A stretch of 64,000 nucleotides of DNA, taken from positions 62,001-126,000 of the forward strand of contig JAFABB010000025.1 in NCBI GenBank assembly GCA_023426245.1. The letters are read 5' to 3'. This DNA comes from Bacillota bacterium (GTDB taxonomy: Bacteria; Bacillota; UBA4882; UBA8346). A program made the translations under genes and the position numbers. How positions within the stretch are numbered: the first letter of the stretch is position 1; every line of letters begins with the position of its first letter. Shown here one piece after another: positions 52,816 to 61,876 of this stretch. The notes under the pieces were generated by a model. That model saw only the letters and a program-made list of their open reading frames with translations. It made no database searches and was not told the DNA's origin.

Positions 52816-53940
52816 TTACTGTACACCTCCTACTTTATCGGCCTTAAGTTCCTCAGTCTTTTTGAAAGCTCGAGCTTTATCTTTTCGTTTTCTTAAGCGC
52901 TCCCAGGCTCTTTCAATTAAAATATTGGTGGCCGCAAAATAAATAATGGTAGCAATAATGGTGTCGGCAATCTCCGGAGGAATGTTGGTCATCGCATTCA
53001 TAAAACCTTTACCGGACTGAAGGATACCGAAAAAGACCGCTGCCACAAACACCCCCCAGGGTGAATTCAATCCCAGCAAAGATACGGCAATCCCATCAAA
53101 ACCCTGGGACGGCGAAACACCGATTTGCATATTGGAAGCATACCCTACATAAAAGGCGGCTCCGCCCAAGCCAGCCAAAGCGCCTGCCAATACCATCGAA
53201 AGTACGATACTTCGATTGGCAATAATCCCCGCCGATTGGGCTGCAAACCGGTTATACCCAACCGCTTTTAATTCGTAACCGAAAGTGGTTTTATTCAGGA
53301 TGAATGCTATTACAATCACCGCGATCAACGCCAGGAAAAAACCCAGATTGATATAGGAGCCGTTAAACAGATTGGTTAACCAGCCAACTTTTAAAGATGC
53401 GGCATCGGGTATTTTACGAGATTCCGTCTCCAAAAACTGCCCTTTAAAATAAGCCGGAACGATATAATAAACCGCCCAATAAGCGATCCAATTCATCATA
53501 ATAGAAGATACGACTTCATGAACATTAAAGCGGGCTTTCAAATAGCCGGGAACCGCGCCCCAAAGGGCGCCGCCTGCAATGGCCGCAAGAACCGCTACTG
53601 TTAACAGGATTGGTTTCGACCACTCAAAACTAAGCCCAACCGCAGTGGCGCATAAACCGCCGATTAACATTTGACCGGCAGCACCGATATTAAACAACCC
53701 AGTTTTAAAAGCAAACGCTACGGACAATCCGGTCAAGATTAAAGGTGTGGCGGTGGCTAACGTATCTCCAATCCGTTGAATATTCATCAGTCCACCCCGG
53801 AAGAGATAGAAGTATCCTTCGATTGGGTTATTTCCAGTAACCGCTATTAAAATGGCGCCGGCTATCAGTCCCAGCACTACCGCAACCAATGCCAGAATAT
53901 AATCTTTGTTCAATTTCACTTTCATCGGTATAACCCTCAT
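52816..53940 (-). CDS. nupP: Nucleoside ABC transporter permease (NupP-like)
   Basis: 374 residues, first of the two permeases. Multiple membrane helices; the conserved loop reads KAVGYNRFAAQSAGIIANRSIVLSM, and LTGLSVAFAFKTGLFNIGAAGQMLIGG is the family's N-terminal marker. The C-terminal tail is strongly positive (RLRKRKDKARAFKK). The ATG at 53940 overlaps the ATPase stop (ATGA); an ATG five codons later behind GAGGG is also possible. Confidence 0.88.
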   Translation of the reverse strand: MRVIPMKVKLNKDYILALVAVVLGLIAGAILIAVTGNNPIEGYFYLFRGGLMNIQRIGDTLATATPLILTGLSVAFAFKTGLFNIGAAGQMLIGGLCATAVGLSFEWSKPILLTVAVLAAIAGGALWGAVPGYLKARFNVHEVVSSIMMNWIAYWAVYYIVPAYFKGQFLETESRKIPDAASLKVGWLTNLFNGSYINLGFFLALIAVIVIAFILNKTTFGYELKAVGYNRFAAQSAGIIANRSIVLSMVLAGALAGLGGAAFYVGYASNMQIGVSPSQGFDGIAVSLLGLNSPWGVFVAAVFFGILQSGKGFMNAMTNIPPEIADTIIATIIYFAATNILIERAWERLRKRKDKARAFKKTEELKADKVGGVQ

Positions 53941-55460
53941 TGACGTTCACCCCGCTTAACTCCAGCCATCATCAAACCGACTTCATTTTCATCGGTCACC
54001 GCAGCCTCAACAATATCAATGAGTTCTCCATTATTAATGACAGCGATTCTATCCGACAAATCAAGTATCTCATCCAATTCCAATGAAATCAATAAAACCG
54101 CCTTGCCGCGATCCCGTTGCTCGACAATACGTTTATGAATATACTCGATAGCACCGACATCAAGGCCCCTGGTTGGTTGAACGGCGATTAATATTTCGGG
54201 ATTTAAATCAATCTCCCGCCCTACAATAGCTTTTTGCTGATTTCCACCCGACAGCGAACGGGCTATTGATGCCGGACCCTCCCCGGCACGCACATCAAAA
54301 TCTTCCATAACCTGTTGGGCGTGTTGATGAATGATATCCCGGTGAAGCAAACCGTTTTTAGAAAAAGGAGCTTGGTGGAAAGATTTTAAAACCAGGTTAT
54401 CTTCGACTGTAAAATCCAATACCAGACCGTGTTTATGCCGATCCTCGGGAATCGAAGCTATGCCCGCCTCAATTCGACTTCTTACCGGAATTTCCGTAAT
54501 ATCCCTGTCCCGTAAATACACTCTGCCGGAATCAACTTTTCGCAAACCGGTCAGAGCCTCAATCAATTCAGCCTGTCCATTTCCTTCTACACCCGCGATT
54601 CCTACTATCTCTCTGGAACGGACTTCCAGCGAGAAATTCTTTAATCCTTTAATTCTTCGGCTATTGACAACCGTTACGTTTTCGATCCGCAAAATGACTT
54701 CACCCGGATTGGAAGGCCCTTTGGTAACGGAAAAAGATACTTCCCGGCCTACCATCATTTCTGCCATTTTTGCTTCCGATGTGGAGGCCACCTCAACAGT
54801 TCCAATCAATTTCCCACGCCGAATGACCGTACAACGATCGGCAATCGCTTTAATTTCTTTTAATTTATGGGTAATCAAAATAATCGATTTCCCCTCGTCA
54901 ATCAGATTCCGCATGATTTTCATCAATTCCTGAATTTCCTGGGGAGTCAGTACCGAGGTTGGTTCGTCAAAAATCAACACTTCCGCATTTCGATAAAGCA
55001 TTTTTAAAATCTCGACCCGCTGTTGCATACCGACGCTAACATCTTCGATTTTTGCATAAGGGTCAACATTCAGCCCGTATTTTTCGGAAAGCTCCGCAAT
55101 CCGTTTGGCCGCTGAACGAATATCAACGACCACACCTTTTTTGGGTTCCAGTCCAAGGATGATGTTTTCAGTGATGGTAAAGTTATGAACAAGTTTGAAA
55201 TGTTGATGAACCATTCCAATTCCAAGTCCATTGGCCACATTCGGATCCGTAATCCTGACTTCCTTGCCTCGTATCTTTATGGTCCCCCGTTCCGGTTGAT
55301 AAAGACCAAAAAGGATGCTCATCAAAGTTGACTTCCCAGCGCCATTCTCGCCGAGGAGAGCCAAAATTTCGCCCTGTTTCAATTGAATGGTAATATCATC
55401 ATTGGCAATAATACCGGGAAACTCCTTGCGAATATTCAACATTTCCACTACATAATCCAT
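53937..55460 (-). CDS. nupO: Nucleoside ABC transporter ATPase with two nucleotide-binding domains (NupO-like)
   Basis: 507 residues, two fused ABC domains as in sugar and nucleoside importers. Domain 1: Walker A LLGENGAGKST, variant signature VSVGMQQRVEILKML, Walker B VLIFDEPTSVLTPQE. Domain 2: a degenerate Walker A (GVEGNGQAELIEALTG), signature LSGGNQQKAIVGREI and a Walker B with AVQPTRGLDVGA. The degenerate second site is usual for this family. The ribosome site is AAGGGG. A terminator lies between this gene and the upstream binding-protein gene. Confidence 0.92.
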   Translation of the reverse strand: MDYVVEMLNIRKEFPGIIANDDITIQLKQGEILALLGENGAGKSTLMSILFGLYQPERGTIKIRGKEVRITDPNVANGLGIGMVHQHFKLVHNFTITENIILGLEPKKGVVVDIRSAAKRIAELSEKYGLNVDPYAKIEDVSVGMQQRVEILKMLYRNAEVLIFDEPTSVLTPQEIQELMKIMRNLIDEGKSIILITHKLKEIKAIADRCTVIRRGKLIGTVEVASTSEAKMAEMMVGREVSFSVTKGPSNPGEVILRIENVTVVNSRRIKGLKNFSLEVRSREIVGIAGVEGNGQAELIEALTGLRKVDSGRVYLRDRDITEIPVRSRIEAGIASIPEDRHKHGLVLDFTVEDNLVLKSFHQAPFSKNGLLHRDIIHQHAQQVMEDFDVRAGEGPASIARSLSGGNQQKAIVGREIDLNPEILIAVQPTRGLDVGAIEYIHKRIVEQRDRGKAVLLISLELDEILDLSDRIAVINNGELIDIVEAAVTDENEVGLMMAGVKRGERQ

Positions 55461-55587
55461 TGATCCATCCCCTTTTTTTGGTGGAAATTTGTAACATTTG
55501 ATATACTAATATGTATTATAATACATCTTTTGGGGATTATAGAATAATTAATATTGGAAAGCTATCAAAAATGTTGCAAGACCTATT

Positions 55588-55627
55588 TTAAAAAAAAAGA
55601 AGAGGCGGCATAAACCTCCTCTTCTTT
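55588..55627 (-). terminator. Terminator between the binding-protein gene and the ATPase gene
   Basis: Minus strand: AAAGAAGAGG, 12-nt loop, CCTCTTCTTT and then a run of T. The stem arms are 55618-55627 and 55596-55605. It lies 15 bp after the binding-protein stop and would lower expression of the membrane components relative to the binding protein. Confidence 0.85.
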
Positions 55628-55641
55628 CATAAAAAACGTCA

Positions 55642-56700
55642 TTATTTAATCAAATTTCCCTTTTGATCGGAAACTTTGACTGAACCGGCTTTTAATTGTT
55701 TAAACACAGCTGCCACTTTATTTTGGACATCAGCGGAAAGGTTGGGGTTTTTGTTAGGAATCCCTACTCCATCATTTTTGGCATTGAAAATAAGGGTTTG
55801 ACCGCCGGGGAATTTGTTGCTCTTGGCGGCTTTAATCATATCAAAAGCGGCCTCATCGATTTTTTTCATGGCTGAGGTAAGGATGATTGACTTTGTGCCC
55901 TCATAAATACCATCTGTATATTGATCGACATCAACACCGACAACCCAGGCTTCTTTTCCCGCTTTAACTCTTGATTTGGCTTCATTGATACCGCCGATGC
56001 CTACACCACCGGCTGCACAGAAAATCGCTTTTACGCCCCGATCAAACATCTGGGCTGCCAATTGTTGACCAGCGGCAACATCATTAAATGTTCCCTGATA
56101 AATAACATTTTCCGGTTTAATGGTAATCTTGGTGCCCAATTTAGCATTGGCATATGCAACACCTTGTTGGAAACCCCAGTTATATTTTTGGACCGGAGGA
56201 ATTTCCATACCGCCGATGAATCCTACATCACCGGTTTTTAATTGCAATGCCGTGGCAACACCGCTTACAAAACCCGATTCATGCTCGGCAAAGAATATGG
56301 AAACCGTATTCGGCTTCACGACCACCTTGCCGTCGCCTTTGTGAGGAGCGCCGTCAATGAGAACAAACTTAGCATCTTTGTATTTATCTTGAGCTTGGAA
56401 AATCGCGGTTTCAAACTTAAATCCAGGGCAAACAACCATATTGTAGCCTGCATCAACCAAGTTGCCGATTTCTTTTAAATAATCGGCTTCAGTCGTACCG
56501 CTCGGTTTTAGATACTTGGTATCTAATTTTAATACCTTGCCTGCCTTGACAACACCTTCCCAGGTTCCTTGATTGAATGACTTGTCATCAATTGTCCCGG
56601 AATCGGTAACCATACCCACTTTTAAGCTACTAGCGCTGACCAGTGATATAGAAAGTGCAAGCAATAAAACTGCGGTAAACAGAAAATAAAGCTTTTTCAT
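55642..56700 (-). CDS. BMP-family nucleoside-binding protein (NupN/Med-like), periplasmic form
   Basis: 352 residues. Signal peptide MKKLYFLFTAVLLLALSIS with cleavage after VSA around residue 23. There is no lipobox Cys, whereas Bacillota BMP proteins are normally lipoproteins. The mature part begins LKVGMVTDSGTIDDKSFNQGTWEG, the family signature, then FVLIDGAPH, VGFIGGMEIPPVQKYNWGFQQGV and VIYQGTFNDVAAGQQLAAQMFDRGVKAIF. It binds nucleosides for the NupOPQ-like complex. The absence of an anchor supports a true periplasm. Confidence 0.9.
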   Translation of the reverse strand: MKKLYFLFTAVLLLALSISLVSASSLKVGMVTDSGTIDDKSFNQGTWEGVVKAGKVLKLDTKYLKPSGTTEADYLKEIGNLVDAGYNMVVCPGFKFETAIFQAQDKYKDAKFVLIDGAPHKGDGKVVVKPNTVSIFFAEHESGFVSGVATALQLKTGDVGFIGGMEIPPVQKYNWGFQQGVAYANAKLGTKITIKPENVIYQGTFNDVAAGQQLAAQMFDRGVKAIFCAAGGVGIGGINEAKSRVKAGKEAWVVGVDVDQYTDGIYEGTKSIILTSAMKKIDEAAFDMIKAAKSNKFPGGQTLIFNAKNDGVGIPNKNPNLSADVQNKVAAVFKQLKAGSVKVSDQKGNLIK

Positions 56701-56894
56701 TGAAACGTAAACACTCCTTTACAAATATAGTAGTTTAAAATTTCGCGTTAAGTTGAAGGTTTCCTCTATGGGAAAATATTAATTTTATGTAATAAATATT
56801 ACTGATTACCTCGTATTTCCGGACATAAATCTTACACGATGTATAAATATGCACATGGGGCGTTCCAGCAGTTTTTTCAGACCGCTTTTTCGGA

Positions 56895-57599
56895 TTAGTA
56901 GTCCCCTTTTACCTGGTTTTGAGCGTCGTGAGTCACAATGGCAATCCCGGAACTGGCTCCGATGCGATTAGCCCCGGCTTGAATCATGGTCATGGCCGTT
57001 TCATAATCACGAATCCCCCCGGAAGCCTTCACCCCCATTTTTTGACCGACAGTTTGCCTCATCAGACGGATATCCTCAACAGTTGCCCCACCGGACCCAA
57101 ATCCGGTCGAGGTTTTCACAAAGTCTGCGCCGGCATCTTTACAGAGTTCACAAGCTTTTACTTTCTCGCTATCCGTCAATAGGCAAGTTTCCAAAATAAC
57201 TTTAACCACTGTACTTCGTTTTACAGCATGAACCACACATTGGATATCATGTTGGACTACATCGTATTGGCCTGATTTTAAGGCGCCGATATTGATGACC
57301 ATATCAACCTCCGTCGCCCCGTTACGGACTGCTTCCCGGGCCTCGTCGGCTTTGGCCTCCGAAGTGATCGCCCCCAGAGGAAAACCAATCACCGTACAAA
57401 TATTGACCGGCGATCCTTTCAGTAACATGGAGCTTAAAGGAACCCAAAAAGGATTGACGCAAACCGATTTAAACTCATATTGTAAAGCTTCCTGGCACAA
57501 TTTGGTGATCTGTTCGGCCGTTGCTTCCGGTTTGAGCAGCGTATGATCGATCATTGCCGATAATTCGCGATTAAATCCAGGATTAACTTCATTTTTCAT
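56895..57599 (-). CDS. deoC: Deoxyribose-phosphate aldolase
   Basis: 234 residues from the ATG at 57599, seven bases after GGGAGG. Splits 2-deoxyribose 5-phosphate to acetaldehyde and glyceraldehyde 3-phosphate. The Schiff-base Lys lies in FVKTSTGFGSGGAT (about residue 162), the second catalytic Lys in GVKASGGIRD (about 191) and the Asp in EVDMVINIGALK. The N-terminus has MIDHTLLKPEAT. It lies directly upstream of the nucleoside-binding protein on the same strand, giving a deoxynucleoside uptake and breakdown unit. Confidence 0.95.
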   Translation of the reverse strand: MKNEVNPGFNRELSAMIDHTLLKPEATAEQITKLCQEALQYEFKSVCVNPFWVPLSSMLLKGSPVNICTVIGFPLGAITSEAKADEAREAVRNGATEVDMVINIGALKSGQYDVVQHDIQCVVHAVKRSTVVKVILETCLLTDSEKVKACELCKDAGADFVKTSTGFGSGGATVEDIRLMRQTVGQKMGVKASGGIRDYETAMTMIQAGANRIGASSGIAIVTHDAQNQVKGDY

Positions 57600-57857
57600 C
57601 AAAGAACCTCCCTATCTAAAGTACAGTCCACTACCCTTCTAAATTCTGCATTATTCCAATTTTTCCTTTGTTTGAAAGTTCACAAAATCCGGTGGCTATC
57701 TTCCAATGGCCTTAAAAAATAAATTTATTTTTTAACAAGGATTTGAGGATTCCATAAAAAGGAAAACCGATCATTCGCGCGAAAGATATTCATATCACTT
57801 CCAAAGCTAAAAAGATTTTGGAAATTAAAATGAAAAAGTCTAAGGGGGTAAACGATA

Positions 57858-60800
57858 ATGCGTTTCAGTCAAAAAACGACTCACTTTTTGTTGGGAGCAA
57901 TTTTGGTTTTCAGCCTTTGGATACCGGGCATGACCGGATACTTAGCCGCAACTGTTCAGGCAGAGGCAAGTCTGAAGGTATTTGATTTCGTTGAAATTAC
58001 CGATTTCCATGGTTACTTGCAAAACTCCGGCAAATTGAAGGATGGAACTCCGATCACCCAGCAAAGAGCAGCAGTTCTTGCAGACCAAATCAAAACCATC
58101 CGGAAATCAAATCCCAATACCGTTTTGCTATCCGGCGGCGATATGTTTCAGGGCACCCCTTTGTCAAATGTATTAAAAGGGCGGCCCGTAATCGATTTCA
58201 TGAAAAATCTTCATTTCGACGCCATGGCTCTCGGCAATCATGAATACGATTGGGGCATTGAAAGCGTAATCAACCCCAGGTCCGCCACCTTAAAAAGCAC
58301 TACGATACCGGTACTGGCAGCCAATGTTTATGATAAAACCACCGGAAAAACCGTGCAATACGCCAAACCCTATGTGTTGTTGAAAAGAGGAGGAGTTAAA
58401 ATCGGCATCATCGGTGTAGATGACCATACCGATTTTCCTTCCATTATTATGCCAACCCTGATTAAAAATGTTGATTTTAAAGACCCGGTCCCGATCGTCA
58501 ATAAACTGGCCGCTGAATTACGTAAAAAAGGCGCCCAAATTGTGGTTGTTTTAGCTCATATGGGGGCTGAAACCAATCCAAGCTCCGGTGTTACGGCCGG
58601 TTCTTTAACCGACTTTGCCGCTAAAGTATCCGGAGTGGATGCAATCTTTGGAGGTCACACCCACACCATTGTCACTACCCGGGTTAACCAAATCCCGGTC
58701 GGGATCGCCGGATTATACAGCCAAGGTTTTCTCGATTTAAAAATCACTGTCAATGCCAATGGCAAAGTAGTCCCTGGCGATATGACCTATACGGACATTT
58801 CCGGTTTATACAATACTTCCAATCCCAATAGCGATCCTGAGGTTCAACAAATCGTCAATCAGGCGGCTTCCGACGTAGGAGCGGAATTTAGCAAAAAAAT
58901 CGGTGTGGGAGCCATTGATTTAACCCGTTCCCAAAATGTCAAACCGTTTAGCGATTCTATTTTAGGTAACTGGACGGCTGATGTAACCCGGAAAACGGTT
59001 CATGCGGATTTCGGTGTTGTTAATAACGGCGGCCTACGCTGTGACATCCCAAAAGGCGATATTACAGTCGGCACCATGTTCCAATTTATGCCTTTTGATA
59101 ATACGATTGTCACTGTTAAAATGACACCCGCCCAGATTAAAGTGCTGCTGGAACAGGCTGTCCAGGATAATGGCAAGGGTATCCAAATATCCGGCTTTTC
59201 CTTTGTTTATGATCCCAACCGGCCCACCATGCAACGGGTGGTCAGCATCTCAAAAACCAACGGCGAACCGCTGGATACCAATGCGCTTTATCTGGTGGCA
59301 ACCAATAACTTTATGGGTGCCGGCGGCGATGGTTTTCTGGAGTTTACCAATCCTGCGGTAGCCAAAACCTACATCGATAGCTATAAAGTAGCCCGGGATG
59401 TCTATATTGAAGCAATCAAAGCCCAGGGTAATGTAAGTGCAACTGTCGATGGGCGAATCGCACCGATTCAACAGGCTCATGCCAATGCCATAACCAATAT
59501 CATCACGGTTCTAGCAACCTCCGATATCCATGGCAATATCTATCCGTGGGATTACGCCACCGCAAAACCGGCCAACTGGGGTCTTGTCAAGGTGGCCTCT
59601 TATGTATCCAAAGTCCGGGCTGCCAATCCAAGGACCATCCTGATCGATAACGGCGATACCATTCAGGGCACTCCTCTTTCTTATTATTATGACAAAATTG
59701 ACACCCAGTCGGAATATCCGTTGATCAAAGTAATGGGGGCTATGAAATATGACGCCTGGGTACTGGGTAATCATGAATTCAATTATGGCCTGGATGTTTT
59801 GAACCGGATTGTCGGCGATGCCAAAAAAGAGCATATCGCAGTTCTTTCAGCCAATATCTATCGGGAAGATCACTCCAATTTTGTCGGATCCATCATTGTT
59901 AAAACCTTCGACACTCCCAAAGGACCTGTTAAAATTGGAATCTTGGGACTAACCACCAAGGAAATCCCCTCTTGGGAAGATGTAGCCCACTATCAAGGAT
60001 TACAGTTTAACGACCTGGTTGCCGAGGCCGGTCAGTGGGTCCCGAAAATGCGGGCCTCAGGTGTTGATATCGTCATCGTTTCCATGCATTCCGGGGAAGA
60101 GAGCGCTGCCGATACCATTCCGGAAAACCAAGTCAAAGCCCTGGCCACTACGGTTAACGGTATCGACGCCATTATTGCGGGCCACGTCCATGCCAACATC
60201 AGCGAACATGATTACACCAATCCCGCCGGTCAAAAAGTGATTGTAACCGAACCCGGCCGCTGGGGACAATTTGTCTCCCAAATTGATTTCGTTATCGATA
60301 AGAATACCGAGGGTCAATGGATCATTAACAACAAGTCAAGCAAGACCGTTGCAATGGATGCTTCCATTGCAGCCGATCCGGCCATCATGGAATTGGCTAA
60401 ACCCTATCACGAAGCCACTCTCTCCTATATCGGAACCAAAATTGGAAGTGCCAAGGGAGATTTCTTAGGCACGGATCAATTAACCAAAGAAACTGCCTTA
60501 ATGGATTTAATCAATACAGTCCAGAAATATTATGCCAAGACCGATTTATCCATCGCCGCCCCTTTAAGCAGTTCGGCTCAAATTTTAAAAGGCGCCATTA
60601 CCATACAGGATTTGATGGCGGTTTATGTTTATGAAAACTATTTATACGGCATTAAAATCACCGGTAAACAGCTAAAGGACTGGATGGAATGGTCGGTTCG
60701 CTACTATGCCGGGGTGAAGAGCCCCCATGATCCGGTCACCAAAGACCAAGCCTTGGATATCCCCGATTACAACCTGGACCAGTTATTCGGAGCTACCTAT

Positions 60801-61145
60801 ACGGTTGATCTTACAAAGCCTGCCGGTCAGAGGATCCAAAACCTGCAAGTCAACCATAAACCGGTCCGGGATAACGACACCTTTACGGTGGCTATCAATA
60901 ATTACCGTTATAACGGTGGAGGCGGTTTCATGAAAGCTGCCGGCATCAAGGACCCCGAGGTGATCTTCGATTCGGCCAAAGCCTTTGGCGACGACGGTCA
61001 AATCCGCAATTTGATGATCAACCACATCCGAGAGCAAAAAATCATCGAACCGACAGTGGAGCCTGATTGGCAAATCTCGACCAGCCCCGTATTGGAAAAG
61101 GGGCAGACGATAAATGGGCTTATTCCAATGAAGTCTGCAGCATAA
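57858..61145 (+). CDS. Tandem 5'-nucleotidase / cyclic-nucleotide phosphodiesterase (YfkN-like)
   Basis: 1095 residues, a secreted protein made of two complete UshA-type modules. Signal peptide to about residue 35 (cleavage after VQA). Module 1 (about 38-540): EITDFHGYL, LLSGGDMFQGTPLSN, ALGNHEYDWG, VLAHMGAE, GGHTHTIV, then a C-terminal substrate domain (VNNGGLRCDIPKGDITVGT, MPFDNTIV). Module 2 (about 548-1080): LATSDIHGNIYPWD, IDNGDTIQGTPLSYY, LGNHEFNYG, IVSMHSGEE, AGHVHANI, then its own C-terminal domain. By wording, module 1 resembles 5'-nucleotidase and module 2 CpdB. There is no LPxTG or anchor, so it is probably periplasmic. Strong AAGGGGG site. Confidence 0.9.
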   Translation: MRFSQKTTHFLLGAILVFSLWIPGMTGYLAATVQAEASLKVFDFVEITDFHGYLQNSGKLKDGTPITQQRAAVLADQIKTIRKSNPNTVLLSGGDMFQGTPLSNVLKGRPVIDFMKNLHFDAMALGNHEYDWGIESVINPRSATLKSTTIPVLAANVYDKTTGKTVQYAKPYVLLKRGGVKIGIIGVDDHTDFPSIIMPTLIKNVDFKDPVPIVNKLAAELRKKGAQIVVVLAHMGAETNPSSGVTAGSLTDFAAKVSGVDAIFGGHTHTIVTTRVNQIPVGIAGLYSQGFLDLKITVNANGKVVPGDMTYTDISGLYNTSNPNSDPEVQQIVNQAASDVGAEFSKKIGVGAIDLTRSQNVKPFSDSILGNWTADVTRKTVHADFGVVNNGGLRCDIPKGDITVGTMFQFMPFDNTIVTVKMTPAQIKVLLEQAVQDNGKGIQISGFSFVYDPNRPTMQRVVSISKTNGEPLDTNALYLVATNNFMGAGGDGFLEFTNPAVAKTYIDSYKVARDVYIEAIKAQGNVSATVDGRIAPIQQAHANAITNIITVLATSDIHGNIYPWDYATAKPANWGLVKVASYVSKVRAANPRTILIDNGDTIQGTPLSYYYDKIDTQSEYPLIKVMGAMKYDAWVLGNHEFNYGLDVLNRIVGDAKKEHIAVLSANIYREDHSNFVGSIIVKTFDTPKGPVKIGILGLTTKEIPSWEDVAHYQGLQFNDLVAEAGQWVPKMRASGVDIVIVSMHSGEESAADTIPENQVKALATTVNGIDAIIAGHVHANISEHDYTNPAGQKVIVTEPGRWGQFVSQIDFVIDKNTEGQWIINNKSSKTVAMDASIAADPAIMELAKPYHEATLSYIGTKIGSAKGDFLGTDQLTKETALMDLINTVQKYYAKTDLSIAAPLSSSAQILKGAITIQDLMAVYVYENYLYGIKITGKQLKDWMEWSVRYYAGVKSPHDPVTKDQALDIPDYNLDQLFGATYTVDLTKPAGQRIQNLQVNHKPVRDNDTFTVAINNYRYNGGGGFMKAAGIKDPEVIFDSAKAFGDDGQIRNLMINHIREQKIIEPTVEPDWQISTSPVLEKGQTINGLIPMKSAA

Positions 61146-61153
61146 TCCACTAA

Positions 61154-61193
61154 TTTGTAGCCGGCGAGCCCTGTTTTGCAAACCGGCTGCAAA
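61154..61193 (+). terminator. Hairpin after the nucleotidase gene
   Basis: TTTGTAGCCGG (61154-61164) pairs with CCGGCTGCAAA (61183-61193), 11 bp with one G-T pair, 18-nt loop, 8 bp after the stop codon. The following bases are AATTT, so the T-run is weak. Confidence 0.5.
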
Positions 61194-61325
61194 AATTTAG
61201 TAAACTTATCTCCTTCCCTATCAACACACCCGCAAGCAATTCCCAAACGTATAGAACCTCAGTTTCAATATGTACTCTGTCCTCTTCATGGATTGTATGA
61301 TTATAACTGAAGTTTACCGAAATAA

Positions 61326-61354
61326 TTAACAATAAACTTGAAATACGCTATAAT
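61326..61354 (+). promoter_or_regulatory. Sigma-70-type promoter of the chemotaxis receptor gene
   Basis: TTAACA (61326-61331), 17-bp spacer, TATAAT (61349-61354). The expected start is about 61361, 54 nt before the ATG. Confidence 0.6.
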
Positions 61355-61414
61355 GAACTTAGTATCCTATTGACGAAGGGGCCTTCAAATTAAAAAGCAT
61401 CGAGGTTATCGATC

Positions 61415-61876
61415 ATGTCTCTGACCAAAAAGAATATCATGTTTTATTTAATCATCACCACGCTTGTCTTGTCTTTATCCATGATTATCGTGTATTTTCA
61501 AAGCAGGAGATCATTTCTGAGCCAAGGGCAGGAACGGGCCCAAGCAGTCATTCTTTCATTCGAGGCTATCATCAGCGGCAGTCAACTCGATGTGAATAAT
61601 TTTAACTTTGATAGGATGATCCAGTCGGATCTTGATGAACTTAAAAGCAAAATGCCTGACCTGGTAGATTTTACGGTTTATAAGATCGCCGATCAAACCG
61701 CGATAGCTTCATCAACGCCCCAAAACGTCCATAAAAAGGTTGACCCTGAAGATATTGAAGCAGCTAAAAAAGACCAAACAGTTGTTATCTTTGATGAGGA
61801 AGACGGGAAAACCGTTGTGGATGTGACCGCTCCTCTTCATCTTAACGGACAAATCGATTATGTATGGCGGGGTTAA
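61415..61876 (+). CDS. Methyl-accepting chemotaxis protein, N-terminal part (frameshifted)
   Basis: 153 residues: membrane helix at about 9-27, then an extracytoplasmic sensor (QSRRSFLSQGQERAQAVILSFEAI and following), ending out of frame at VWRG. The next 370 codons, from 61860 in another frame, supply the rest of the receptor. Skipping a single base (T at 61865, in TATGTATGG) joins the halves as DYV-GGVKFSIDSAM, which reads naturally. The ATG has GAGGTTATC upstream. It is either a pseudogene, a phase-variable or frameshifted gene, or a sequencing error. Confidence 0.75.
   Translation: MSLTKKNIMFYLIITTLVLSLSMIIVYFQSRRSFLSQGQERAQAVILSFEAIISGSQLDVNNFNFDRMIQSDLDELKSKMPDLVDFTVYKIADQTAIASSTPQNVHKKVDPEDIEAAKKDQTVVIFDEEDGKTVVDVTAPLHLNGQIDYVWRG

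Noticed and set aside
56701..56894. Purine or nucleoside riboswitch before the binding-protein gene
   Set aside because: None of the conserved purine-aptamer segments is present; only an AT-rich leader is seen.
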